Shown: positions 1 through 11,582 of the stretch, one piece after another
Position numbering within the stretch: the stretch's first letter is position 1
Layout of the letters: each line of letters begins with the position of its first letter
Source of the DNA: Lunularia cruciata
Taxonomy: Eukaryota; Streptophyta; Marchantiopsida; Lunulariales; Lunulariaceae
Length of the DNA stretch: 64,000 bases
Assembly: GCA_948567375.1 (NCBI GenBank)
Contig: OX419761.1
Location: 27,964,501 to 28,028,500, forward strand
Direction of reading: 5' to 3'
The notes under the pieces: generated by a model
What the model was told of the DNA's origin: nothing
The model's database searches: none
The model's input: only the letters and a program-made list of their open reading frames with translations
Made by a program: the position numbers and the translations under genes

Positions 1-90
1 CATCTCCTCTTATGCACCTCCTGCGGTGACCATCCTTCTTTTCTTTCAGGTGAAGGTAGGTGCAGATGTGATTTCTGAAAGTGAGCCAAG

Positions 91-507
91 ATGTCGAAGA
101 GAGGTAAGTGGAAACTCGTGAAATTCCTGACACGCCATGAATTCCTAAATGCAAATGGTACAAAACTTTGATATCTAAGATGATAGTGTCACGTTTTAGT
201 GCTTTGCATAATGCTTCATGTGATCAGGTCGTGGAGGTTCCCCCGGGAACAAGTTCAGTATGTCATTGGGTCTTCCCGTCGATGCTGTTGTCATTTGTGC
301 CGATAACACTGGAGCACAAGAACTTGTATGTTATCTCCGTGAAGGGAGTGAAAGGTCACCTTAATAGGTTTCCCGCCACTACCGTTTGGTGATAAGATTA
401 CGGCCACTCTCAAGAAGTGTAAGCCAGACTTGAGAAAGAAGTCATGCCTGCAAGCCATGGCACCGTAAAGGCGGATTTGAGACATACCTTGTAAATGCCT
501 TAAAGGA
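91..507 (+). pseudogene. RPL23: 60S ribosomal protein L23 (uL14) pseudogene
   Basis: The first codons read M-S-K-R and then a G, followed at 104 by a GTAAGT donor. An AG acceptor at 226-227 leads into codons for [10 protein letters not shown], then [19 protein letters not shown], which matches the start of plant uL14. The intact protein is about 140 residues and sits in the large ribosomal subunit near the GTPase-factor site. Here one extra base near 316 and another near 387 shift the frame. The reading resumes as [15 protein letters not shown], then GDKITATLKKCKPDLRK, and finally a P-W-H-R-K-G-G stretch near 455-480 with codons missing before and after it. The C-terminal third is absent. Intron 1 is retained, so this arose by DNA duplication (or was once a real gene) and is not a processed copy. 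The identification is strong; the end point is approximate. Confidence 0.85.
104..227 (+). other. Retained intron 1 of the RPL23 pseudogene
   Basis: The donor GTAAGT directly follows the 13-nt first exon, and the acceptor TCAG ends at 227. Joining the two completes a glycine codon in the expected place of the ribosomal protein, so both splice sites look original. Confidence 0.75.
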
Positions 508-1479
508 CAACACAGATTAGTATGGGCAACAAGTAAAACCTAGCAGGTTTAACCTATGATGCAAAGCAAAGAATCAGGTAATAAAAAATCAGGTAGTAAC
601 ATAGCAGAAGAGAGAGATCAACGATGAACAATGAGGAGTGAGTTCGAAAAGACAAGAAGGAGTAAAGTCAGTTGAGTATCAAAAGGAGAGAGTATGAGTA
701 GAGAGTAATGCAAAACAAGAACCCCCCAAGTGTGGAAAACAAAAGACCCAAGAAAGTAGAGGAGTGGAGAGGGGAGGGTCTCCAAGAGAACAAGTGCCTC
801 GGGAGGAGTGCTTTGGGAACTATGAAGGAAAGGAGCTAAAGGTTAAGGTGGATCCACATGTCAACCAATCAACAAAAGGGTAATAAAACATGTGAGCACT
901 TAATGGACCGGAAGAAAAGTTGCATTGGAGACAAACTCCTACAAGGTTGCACATGTAATTATTGGTATGCCCGGACTAGAGCTCCCTGCCTATTAGAGAG
1001 GACTGAGTTTCTCAGATCCTTGTAGATACTAAGGCCATGATAACCATAGATGTCCTTTTCACGTTGAAGGATAATGCAAAACTTATCGTGAATGAAATGT
1101 AGAGGACAATTTGCCACTAAAACATTATCAATAAGTTTAATGCAAACTGTAAGGTAAGATTTTTGTTATTACAAACTCTCTTGTATTTGACAAATTAAGA
1201 TTTGATGATTCTTAATTTACAAGTAAAAGAAATGGAGAACATGAGGTAATAAGATAGTCTTAATCTTAGCATAATCAGGAAGCTCTTCTCATCATAGATG
1301 GAGACAAATATGTTGAATTTATCCTGAGAAATTCTTTAGTCAAGGTAATCACAATGGGTGCCAAAGTGAGTTTTTACTAACTCATAGAATAACTTGGGAT
1401 AGATTCCTCTATCTTAGCAAAGCCATCCTTGTACATGAAGTCCATAAAGTTAGAAACCCTACAGCCAACTACAAGACGA
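508..1479. other. No gene recognised
   Basis: This stretch lies between the ribosomal pseudogene and the Penelope-like remnant. It is purine-rich near 600-850 and has no reading frame of convincing length or similarity. The part from about 1260 may be the decayed 3' side of the Penelope-like element, but I cannot align it. Confidence 0.4.
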
Positions 1480-1990
1480 TCATAAATATATCTTCAAATG
1501 TGGGACAACTTACCGAGAAGATTGATATCCTGTAGATCTACTAATCTGCTAATGAAATCCAACTCATAGGTGAAGAGATACAAGTTAGCCACAAAGATGA
1601 CAAAATGTGTCCCCATGGGAAAACCTCCAACTTGACATGAAAGCTGACTCCCGAAAGTGATATACAATTTATCAAATAAGAATGTCATCCATCTAATAAG
1701 AGAGTCCTCATTGGTAGCCAAAAACTTGAGGTGTTTTTAAAAAGAAGGAAAAATACTATTCTTGCTTTTGAGTCACTTATATTTAAAGTCCAAGGCATAG
1801 GTTTTGACAAGCAATATGAACTCCATATTGAGAGCAAACCTATACCTTAAAATGTAACAAATGAGTGTGGTCAACCTAGACTTGGGGTCATCTAGGTGAA
1901 TTTTAGTGTAAAGAATGGTAAAATCAAAGCTTTGGGAGAGAAATTTATCTAGGATGATGGAAGCCAGACCAAAAACAAGCCCAAGAGGAT
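1480..1990 (-). pseudogene. Penelope-like element reverse transcriptase remnant
   Basis: On the minus strand, 1935-1860 reads SQSFDFTILYTKIHLDDPKS, the Penelope counterpart of RT motif A with its usual FDF..LYTKIPH pattern. After a frameshift, 1721-1494 reads an I-R-W-M-T-F-L-F-D-K stretch and then GGFPMGTHF..FVANLYLFTYELDFI. This is the Penelope-type G-(I/F)-P-M-G-T-N-x-x-x-x-x-A-x-L-x-L-x-x-Y-E signature and not the version found in LTR elements or LINEs. The YxDD palm motif and a GIY-YIG endonuclease were not found, so the copy is truncated and broken by stops. Penelope-like elements are retroelements of animals and some other lineages; conifers carry a group thought to have come from arthropods. 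Confidence in the family is fair; the limits are approximate. Confidence 0.7.
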
Positions 1991-2868
1991 TGGATGAGAG
2001 TGGTTTCTAGGGCCTTTGCACCTTCTCAAGGAGAAGAAAGATGCCCAAAGAATCATTCAGAATCCATCACACATCAACTACCAGACCTACTCAATGAAAA
2101 GCCTCCATCTAGAGATCATTAGCAAAAGGAAGCAATGCTTTGAAAAATAAGCTCAACCAATGAGACAACTCTAAAAGCAAAGTAGAATGTCCAGCCGTAA
2201 GAAATCTAGGGACTATTAGGGACTTCTGGAATTTCAAAGCATCAAAAAATAGGGGAATCTGTTGGCATACTTCAAGTTAAAAAAACCACTAGTAGAGTTG
2301 AAGACATTGTCAAAAAATAAAAGTTAGGGTTGAGGAATCTATGTCTATTTGTAAGTAGTAGAGGGAGAATAGAGCTTATGAAATAAGGTTTGGATATAAA
2401 ATTGTATGCAGACAAAAACAAGATTTTTAGTGCAGTTGTCCATACGTGTAATGATTAAGCTGGACTTGAAGTGAACAATGAGGTTAAAACTATGATGAGA
2501 GAAGAGTAGGGATCATCTCTGGTGAAGTCATCATGAAATGTAGGGAGGTTCAATAGTCATTTGACTTTTTGAAGAAGGATGAATTTCCAATGTTCTAGAT
2601 TACCTTTGGTACCCAGAAGGGCTTCCTACACAAGAATAAAGTCTTTTATGCAAGCATGAATTGCATTTAAGTAGAAGGTAGTGACATTGGAGGAGAGACA
2701 AAACTTAGTACCTCAAGAAAAAAGCAATTATAAATTGGCTAAGGGAAGGATTTCTAGCGAAGATGTAACTACATGTCCATAAGTTGGGTTGATAAAAGCT
2801 AAATGATTAAGACAATTATAGGGAGAAGGAGGAGAAGTAGATACTTGTCATATCTTGGAGATAGAAGC

Positions 2869-3104
2869 AAAATTGAAGTGTAAGCAACCTAACATCTTAC
2901 TATATCTAATAAGCAACTAAGGGAATTATGAAAGGCATTCTGGTAGGAATGGCAACCAAAACCTCATATCCCATAGAATAGACTGTAAAATTGAGGTGTA
3001 AGCAACTTAACATCTTACTATATCTATAAGCAACTAAGGGAATTATGAAAGGCATTTTGGTAGGAATGGCATCCAAAACCTCATATCCCATAGAATAGAT
3101 TGTA
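2869..3104. repeat. Tandem duplication, two 118-bp units
   Basis: Two imperfect copies lie head to tail, 2869-2986 and 2987-3104. Each runs from an 'aaattga(a/g)gtgtaagcaac' start through 'gggaattatgaaaggcatt' to 'cctcatatcccatagaata'. The offset is 118 bp. They differ at a handful of positions, and one copy has a few bases more. No function is apparent. Confidence 0.8.
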
Positions 3105-4383
3105 ATTTAGATTTGTCTATTTTCTTGGAGGCAAACCAGAAAATGATAAAAGTAGGCCAAAACTCAGGGATAGGTCTACTTGTAGAAAGATGGGATGAGA
3201 GAAAAAGGAGTAGGAAGTTCTTGAGCTAATCTCTCATGGAATTTTCTTCAAAATAATTATATGTTTCTCTTTTCTCTTCATATTATTACTTTGTAAATTT
3301 TGCATTTCAAAGGTTTTGGATGCATAATGCTACATACCTATAAAGGTGTGCTACTTGGAATACATTCTGTTTATATAGGTTTTTTGCAGAAATGCAAAAC
3401 CATTCACTTCACGTACATAAAAGATTCAAGTTTGCTACTCATCACCAAAAAATTTGTACTAATAATAATAAAAAGATGTTAGAATAGTTCTAGATAGCAT
3501 GGAACAAGGTACATGATTGACCATCACCTCAATAAAAATTTATAAAAATTATTAAGTGGATTTTAAATGGCTGGTGCATTCATCTTTAGCCTACCTTACA
3601 AGCAAGAATGTTTATCATGTATTTGTAAGGAAATAATGTTGTATTTGTGTGGATATATTGAAAGTGATGGTAAGCCGATTAATTTTGTCATCCGACCTGT
3701 TATTTTTAGGTGTTAAATGAAAGTACTTGAAGTGTTATATCTACATTATATCTATATTTATAATATTATATGAAAGAACAAGAAATTGTTATTATTTTGG
3801 TTATTTATCTCTTTTGGTTCAAAAGTAAGTCTTTTTGTAAGACCAAAGTTAGATCCTATCAATTAGATGATAAAATAATCAAATAGAAAAAATTTAATAT
3901 GATTAATAAGCAATTAAAAATGAGAAATACTTCAATTTTCTTGCTTTTTAACCTCAAACAAGACATCTTACAATCAAAAATCAAATTTGATATACAAAGA
4001 CACTTTAGATATCAAATCATGGTTGAAGAACCAAACCCATCATGAAAAATTCACCAAATTACATTAAATCAATAGTTCTAGTTCAAGATGATAAATGGTG
4101 AAGTAGAGTTTGAAATCAACAACTTTCCTTGGACAAGTTTTTGCTATCTATGGATGGAGTAGAAAAACTTCTGTGGTTCTTTAAGGATAAAAAATTTGTA
4201 CTTAGTTAAAGTTTTCTTTGAAGCTTAAGTTTCAAAGAAAACTTTAACATCAAATAACAAGATAAAGAATATGAAATGGTGGATGCATTGTCATTGATAC
4301 ATGATCTAGAGAAGATTGTATCCTTAAGTTGTTTCATGTATTTTGATATATCTTGGTAGAATGTTATGAAGGTAGCAACTAAG
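3105..4383. other. No gene recognised, AT-rich
   Basis: This is AT-rich sequence with only short open stretches and no similarity I can name. I see no terminal repeats or hairpins that would define an element. Confidence 0.4.
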
Positions 4384-4680
4384 TAGCGTAATCACTCATT
4401 TGTGGATTACAAGAAGGAGCAAGAAGATCAAATGCATCCTCATGATGATGAAGTAGCTTCCCTAAAGAAAGCCCTAAGAGATACTTACAATGAATTAGCC
4501 AAGGATAGACTCATTCACAACACTTACAAAGAGAATGCCAAGATGCAAGATGCACATTGAAGAGTTGATTGCAGTGGCTATTAAGCAAGAGCAAAAGGAG
4601 TTGATCCTTTGTGTACAATTAACGCAAGAGGTGGAATGGAGATGCAATTCATCAGGGATACTTTGTATGAGGAGAAAATG
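4384..4680 (+). pseudogene. Broken coding remnant, coiled-coil type, unidentified
   Basis: The frame starting after a TAG at 4384 reads about 57 residues rich in K, E, D and L (including DDEVASLKKALRDTYNELAK) before a stop at 4558. After a one-base shift it continues in the same style (IEELIAVAIKQEQKELILC). The heptad-like spacing suggests a coiled coil. There is no good start codon and no domain I recognise. It may belong to the same kind of multi-copy plant coding sequence as the minus-strand remnant at 6030-8050, but that is inference. Confidence 0.4.
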
Positions 4681-5159
4681 AAATTCATCATTGTAGTGAA
4701 GGATACTGCTAATTGCATGAAAGGACAAGTATAGATGTTGATCTTGACTCAAGGTCATCAAATAAAGATTTGGGTGTTGATGTCAACAATCTATGCATTG
4801 GAGTGAAGGTTTACTACATCAACCAAATAGTCAAGTTGGTTGACTGTTTGAAGAGCACACCAAATGGAAGTTTATGATGTCTTCACCAGCATTCATAAGG
4901 AACTTGTAGAGTGTGACAACCTAGTGTCAACATACTTGTAGTATAATCAGTAAAAACATCTCATTCCCACAAGGATTCAAGTAGGAAATGGCTAAGAATG
5001 AACGTAAAGTGTCCCAATACTGCAGTTTCTTTTTACTTCCTATTTAACCTCTTGGATAGGAACCACTTCCAAAAGAAGGTAGTGTCACCCTCTATGGTGC
5101 ATTACAAAAAAGAAAAAGAAAGCCAAAATAAGCACTTTCACTATAATTATTATATGGGA

Positions 5160-5400
5160 TTACACTTGAATGTGATGGCTCACTTCACCTTGAGAGCCAA
5201 TCCATTCTAAAGTCATTACTCCTGCATGTGCATTCCTCCCTTCCCAAAAAGCATCGTTTATAGAGTACACCTCATGTTGGCTGAATATCTTGGGTTTTGA
5301 ATTCCGTGGTACTGCCCATGCATCGAGCTTCTTGATCCACTTCTTGCACAAGTTCAGTCCTCTGGATCCTTCAGTGCACAACCTTCATCAAAGGTGAGTG
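5160..5400 (-). pseudogene. Unidentified coding-like stretch
   Basis: The minus strand is open from about 5381 to a stop at 5160 and reads like a real protein end, with mixed composition and W-I-K-K-L-D-A-W, H-A-G-V-M-T-L-E-W-I and E-V-S-H-H-I-Q-V segments. A second frame just upstream (about 5455-5375) reads QVCGIEVTLTFDEGCALKDP, which suggests one frameshift joining the two. No ATG fits. I do not recognise the family. The composition is less biased than in the surrounding DNA, which is the main reason to list it. Confidence 0.3.
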
Positions 5401-6029
5401 TTACCTCAATACCACAAACTTGGGATCATATTGTGAAATTCCTCACCTCTACTCTTACCTAGACATTTGACAATACATTAAATGAAGAAACAAAACTTGC
5501 AAAGAATGCATAGTACTTTACTTGTAATCAAAGTGTAGAAAAATGGACACAAGTGCCTTTGATCACAAGCCTTAATTACCTTATGGCTTCAAGCCAAAGG
5601 GATCAAGAGCCCAAGTAGATCTCCTAAGAATCCTAAACTACATTGTACATTACTCATTAAGATCTTAATCCTATCCTATGCTAATCATTTGCAGAATGAT
5701 TGGAAACTTAACAGATGTCAAGGAAGCTGCCAAGTCTTCCCCACCTAATCTAGTTTTAACCCACAACCTTCAAACATACAACTCCAAAGTCCTATACAAT
5801 TGCTAGTGCACTCTACATGAAGTATGTACAATTCCAAGTGTGGATCCGAATATACAACTCAAAGTATCTAACGAGTGTGCAACTCCAAGTATCTGACTAT
5901 TTACTTATAGTGCTTGTGTCCTTGAAGGACTTCCTCTCAATAGAGTGCCTTTGTCTATAATTGCTAGGGACAATGGACTATGTTTGCCTCTAAGGTATCG
6001 TATTAATTGGTGAATTTGTGCTTAATATC

Positions 6030-8050
6030 TAGCTATTTCTAACATGTATGTATGGCAAGTTTCTAGAATTTCTTGTTGGCATACGCTCTTAATTGCAAGG
6101 ATAAGAGATTCATCTTCTCCTCCTTGTAGGTTTGGTTTTCTAGCCTTTGTATTTGGACCTTCAACTCTTGCCATTTTTTTTGTGCTTGGAGTTGCACTTC
6201 TTCATTTAGTTTCACGATGAAGAAGTTCTTGGCTACATCTAGCTGATATATCATCTTCTTCCATTTACTAGTTCTAAGTGCCTAAATCCACTTGCAATGT
6301 TTCTTGCTTATCCAATTCTTTCTCCAATTCCTTAGCCATATGCTCCATGAGCAATACCACCTTGTTTTGGTACTCTTGGATTTGGATTTCTATGATGATG
6401 ATCCTTTCATGGCCTTCCTACAATTCATTCCAAGGGCTCTCCAAATCACTACACTAACCACAAAATTGCTCTTCAACTTCTTTTTGGCAAAGGTTGTTCT
6501 CAAGCGGGATGCCATCAACTCACCTTGCACCCTTTGGTTCACTTTGGCACAATGCCACTATTGATCCCGTTTGGTCTCCATAGTGGCATTGTGCTTCTTA
6601 ATTGTATGGTTTTCTTGTACCAAGGTATGTACATGTACCTTTCTTGCCTCCTCCTTGTACAAGTCTTTTGCCTTAGATTCTTCTTCTTTGGCCTTCTAAT
6701 TCTACTTAGACTTGCTTATGCATGTTCTGGACAAGTGTGGCATAATCTACAATTTAATGGCATTTGGCTTGGTACTAGGGTAGGAGGGTCTCCATCAATT
6801 GCAATGTAGATTTGATTGAATGTATGAAAATTTTTGTGCTCTCCTAAACTACCATTGGTATTGAAGGTGTTGCTTCATCTCCAATCTTGGTCTACATCCC
6901 TAGTTCAAGGTCTGGAATGTTGGCTTCAATGTCAACATCTTCCTCTTTATCATGCTTGATGATTTGGTCATCTTCTTGTTGTAGGACTTTGGCATTGTCA
7001 AGAACTTTGGACAAAAGTTCTTGGGCACTTGAGTACTCAATGCAATCTTTGTGCTTGATTGTGCCTTCTTCTTCTTTAATGGGGCTCAATGGTGCCTAAT
7101 TTGGTGCATTATTCTCCTAGGTCATGTCTTATTTACATCTTGCAAGTCAAAGTTCGGGATAGATTGTGCATCTTCCCAATGTTCCTCTTCTTCTTTGTCT
7201 TTGAGGAGGAGTGCAATGCTTGTAGGGTGAAGGAACTTTGATCATCTTCTTCTGTGTCTTCATCATCCTTTATGTCCTTTGCCTTTCCTTCCAGTGAGGA
7301 AACATTGATCACTTCAGTGCTAGTGCACAAATTCTTGACCAATGGCACTAGCTTCTTTGAGGTACTCATCTTCCTTTTTGTTGTAGTCTTTGGTGCAACT
7401 AATTCTTTGTTCACTAGCACAAAGAGGTCAATCATAGCATATTGTGCATCAACATCTCTATACTTAGCTATTTGGATGGGTCCTAATAGCCAAATATGAA
7501 CAACTTGAACCTTCAAGTTGTTCATAAAATAACTTACATGATGGAAATAGATAGGGAATCTCTTCGTCTCATCTCAAGTTAGGAGATTGGTTCTCATGTA
7601 AAAATGTATGGCAAATGGAACAAGGTATGCACCACCTCCTTCCTCCTCAAAATCTTGGTGCAAGGTCTTGGCTTGTTGATTGCGCATGTCAACCCAATGA
7701 ATTGGCTTGCTGAAATACATATAATCAAATAACACAACTTGGCTATTACTCAAGTAGGTAATTTGTTTGGGTTTGAAGAACTTCATAATTGCCTCTACTT
7801 GTAGACTACTTGTAAACATATGGCTCTTCTTGTAGTATCTTTGTAATTGGCTACTCTCCATCCATTGTTCTTTGACCTCTTGTCATTGAAAGTAGCTTTG
7901 ATCTTGGCAATTAACTTCTTGTCTAAAAATTTGTATCAAGAATCATTGCTCCTACCACTCTTGCATTTGGGCCAAGTACCATGTACTAGTGCTCCTTTTT
8001 CTAGTTGTTGGAGTTTCCTCCTCATTCCCTTTGGTGTGTTCTCTCTCATG
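6030..8050 (-). pseudogene. Long decayed minus-strand coding region, unidentified family
   Basis: Minus-strand frames can be followed from about 8040 to 6030 with several stops and at least two frameshifts. In order they give a basic stretch (K-L-I-A-K-I-K-A-T-F-N-D-K-R), a 95-codon piece at 7861-7574, an in-frame stop, then 7525-7133 with a Lys/Ser-rich linker and an acidic patch (D-D-E-D-T-E-E-D-D). Next come an acidic piece at 7089-6892 and a Gln/Glu/Lys-rich coiled-coil-like end at 6254-6063. The intact ancestor would have been of the order of 650 codons. I recognise no catalytic or binding motif. It could be an extra gene carried by a retroelement or a multi-copy plant gene. Confidence 0.45.
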
Positions 8051-8059
8051 TAGTATGGC

Positions 8060-10430
8060 AAAGTCACTCAATTCTCAATTCTAGAGCAAGAATCCCAAAT
8101 GTTTACTCTAGATTATTGTAGTCTTACATTGTATTGCACATTTTCTCCCAACAGGAGACCTTGAGATGGCCTATAGAATATTTCTATAAATTCTAGGTGC
8201 AAACACCATGATTTTGGATGGTTGGAAGAAGGCAAAAGTTGAATTTTGATCTACTCTAAGTATTGAAGGTCACTCTAAGTGCTACCTAAGTAAGAAGGTT
8301 GTGGACTCTCTTGATTCTCAACAAAGTAGCAACTTAACTCAATTTGCTACAATGGCATGTAACTCTCCAAAATGTGTAGCTATTGGCCAAACCTCTCAAT
8401 TTTTAGTCTAGGTCCTTGTTCATGCTTCAACACTTTGGTAGTTATGGAGAGATGAAGGCTTCCATCTATACATGCAAGTGCATTTGCATGTGTTCTATGG
8501 TTAGGTGTCACTTTCTTATCCATGAATTTTCTTGATTGGTCTTTTCCCACATGCCAAGCCTACCCGCCAAGTGCCAATGGTAATTGTTATTATAATGGCT
8601 CTTGGTGGCAATTCTTGGCTAAGCTTGGAGCGCATTCAAATTGTAGGGGCATTTACCTATAAGTGCTAAATGAAGTACTTGGTCCTCAAGCCTATAAGCA
8701 CTTGGAATTAACTTACATCACTCTGAGTGTTTCTCTTCTTGCAAGCACTTGGAATTATAATACATCACTCCTAATGCTAGTCATCTTGTCTTACTTAATA
8801 TCACCATGAGTGCCACCTCTTTTTGGAGAATTTCCCTAATAATTACTAATCTACATGGTCTTTCTTTAGCACTTAAGCATAATTTGATCAACAAAAGCAA
8901 ATTTTGAAGAAATTGAAGCACCACACAAAGCACAATAGCTAGATAAGTAAGCCAATTTGGATATGAAGAGGTGAAGTTAGTTCAACATAGTGATGGCTAG
9001 TGTATTTTGTGCACATGTCTATATTTATACATTGGAGTCAAGCAACATTACGGTGGGAGATCATCAGAGTCCAACATCATTGTGGTACAAGACCATCAAA
9101 GTCATGACACCGCTAGAGTGGTAAAATCTTTGTGCTTGATCATTTGTCTAGACCTTTGGCATAGTAATGAGTGTTTACAATACAACAATTTAGTATTACC
9201 ATGTCATTGAGACAATTCTCTTGATGTTGTATTGGAGTAAAATGACAAGCAAAGTGTACAATAAGAATGCCACCCTACAAGCAAGGCCATCATAGCATTT
9301 AATTAGGAAGCTAAGCTAATTAGGATTAAATTAAATTAAATTAGGATTAGTGTTGATAGGGGTAAAGTTAATTGAAGGATTTCAATGGCACATGGCCGTT
9401 AAGTTCAACCCATCATCATGTGGTATGAAGTATAATAGGTTTAGCCCCAAAGTAATTCACATTTAGAATTTAATTTTTTCATCCAATTCTATGTGTGCTC
9501 AATCTATATGTCTCTATGTGCATGAATTTGACTCTATCATTGATGTAGATGTTGGAGGACCTCCATGATCCATCGAGTATCAATATCAATATTGTGCATG
9601 TTTCAAGAATGCTTATCAAGTAGTGGTGAGGAAAATGAAATAAAAATGTAGATGATGGAGTGCATAAAGGCCTGATTGGGATATTGGATCCTTGGGGTTT
9701 TGAAGGCTTAGGGTGGTATATTGAAAGGTCATAGTGTATCATGAGTATCACATTGTTGTACTTTTCCTTTCTTTCTTGGGAATGCATTAGGTGCCTATTG
9801 TGGAGCTTATGAATTAGAGGTTGTATGTAGATCTTTCCCTAGTAGTCTAAGCTTGTGTGTTTACTCAAAACCCAATACCTTCTACTCCTATTTTTAGTAT
9901 TCTTCTATGGAGTAAGGAAGTGATGAAAAACCATACCTGTCATCATAATGAGCACTCCCAGTTTGCTGTTCAATATTTCTAGCATTATCAAAGAGAAATG
10001 CATAGTATGTTTAGAAAAAACAAAAACTTAAGCATAACGTCCAAACACCAATCTAAGCCAATTGAGAGTACAATCAAGCAGCAAGCATGGAGGGGATCCA
10101 AACACAAGAATGTCTCCTAACAACTCTCCATGCTTTTGGTGATAGTGAGCTTTAGAGCCTTCTTTATCTATCCATAAGCTGATTTAAATCTGTACTCCAA
10201 GCTCCATCCAATCTATCCTCTAGTCTTGCATCCAATTTGCACTCCAAGTATGGAAATTTTAAGCTTTCTTGACAAGAAAATCCTTGCAAGACTTAGGTGA
10301 GAATATGTGTTTCTCTATAGCTCAGATTTAATTTACTTTAACTCAATGGAAAGCTTGTGAAATAAGTTTTCTATTGATATAAAATGTAGCTCAATTTGAC
10401 AACTACTGCTCCTTTGACAAGGTCACAAAC
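8060..10430. other. No gene recognised
   Basis: This is AT-rich DNA with short open stretches only. Small internal repeats occur (for example 'gcacttggaatta' twice near 8700-8755, and 'attaaatt' runs near 9320-9350). The open minus-strand frame at 9787-9479 has low-complexity content and no recognisable domain. Confidence 0.4.
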
Positions 10431-10439
10431 ATGGCCAAA

Positions 10440-11577
10440 GTTTGATAGTTTTATCCCTAATTTCAAAATCCTAAATAGTGCTCAAGTCTTGATTCTTGTA
10501 CATGTTTAGGGTAAAATTTTCCCAAGAATACATTAAAACAATAGGAAACACTTCAAGAAGCTGCAATACTTACACTCATGACTTCAAATTGGAGTTTTTA
10601 TAATCAAATGCAATTGGATATGGAATTGCTCTATTACACTTATGACAATTATTTCAATAGATTTTTTTGCATTTGCTCTCACTCTCTATAAAACCTTAGC
10701 CAACAAAAATTTACACAATAGTTGGTTGTGCTCCTACCTAAATTTATGTGAATTTTAAATGCTTAGTAAATTTCCAATCCGTAGATATAGAATAATTTCT
10801 AGGTTGGGTTGGCTTGTGAGTTCTATAGACCCAAGTATACTTGATCCAAGACATTGAATTCTCTAGTTGAAAAATTTATATGAAACTCTTTATAGTGGTG
10901 CAAAACATAACAACTAACAATACTGTAAATTTTTGTGAGCTGATTCAAACCAAGACTTGAGAAGTGACCAAAACCTAAACTTGATCATCATCTCCTTCTC
11001 AACACCTTGATTTTTGAAGCTTCAACTTCAATTGATCAGACCTGATTTGAGACTAATTTAAGTATTAAGTTTCTCAAGCTCAACACCATAACCACTATGC
11101 TACACTCCAATCCCACTAACAGATCATAAAAATGTGTCATGAGATTTTCATAACACTTTAATTTGTGCACCTGGGTATGAATTTGACCCCCCCAATAGAC
11201 TATATTCCATTGATAATCTGCTCAAATCACTCAATTTTTATCTTTCATTCATATTCTATAAGCTTGTCTCTCTAATATGGTCTTCCCTTTCCAAATTCCT
11301 TTGTTGAGTCACCCAACACTCAAAGAAGTCTAGACTTCTCTTATTGGGACCCAAGCATTTGCAATTTTGGTACTTAGTTTTTCTCTTTTTGATAAATGGA
11401 CCCCATATTCTACCTTGAAACTCTTGAATAAGATTAAGTTTTTCTCATCCTATGAGAGCACATAAATCATCAAGTCCCAAACCTACTCATATTTAAGCAC
11501 CATAAGGATGATAGGATTTGTGTTCTCAATCATCAACTCCATGGATACCACCTCAAAATGTACCACCATCTAAACAC
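10440..11577 (-). repeat. Old LTR-like repeat (family IV), part left of element A
   Basis: This stretch aligns by eye, with many substitutions and small gaps, to about 51365-52470. Shared blocks include 'tgctcaagtc', 'catgacttcaaatt' and 'ccaagtatacttgatcca'. Its continuation lies on the far side of element A (33109-33310), which matches 52620-52830. Element A therefore inserted into an older repeat. The second copy lies next to a minus-strand gypsy integrase (52922-53720), so the repeat is probably that family's LTR. I could not fix the outer left end. Confidence 0.6.
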
Positions 11578-11582
11578 TCACC
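11578..11582. repeat. Target-site duplication of element A, left copy
   Basis: TCACC directly precedes the 5' LTR and recurs at 33104-33108 directly after the 3' LTR. Confidence 0.85.

Noticed and set aside
9479-9787. 102-codon minus-strand frame
   Set aside because: Low-complexity, Ile/Leu/Ser-rich reading of AT-rich DNA with no domain.
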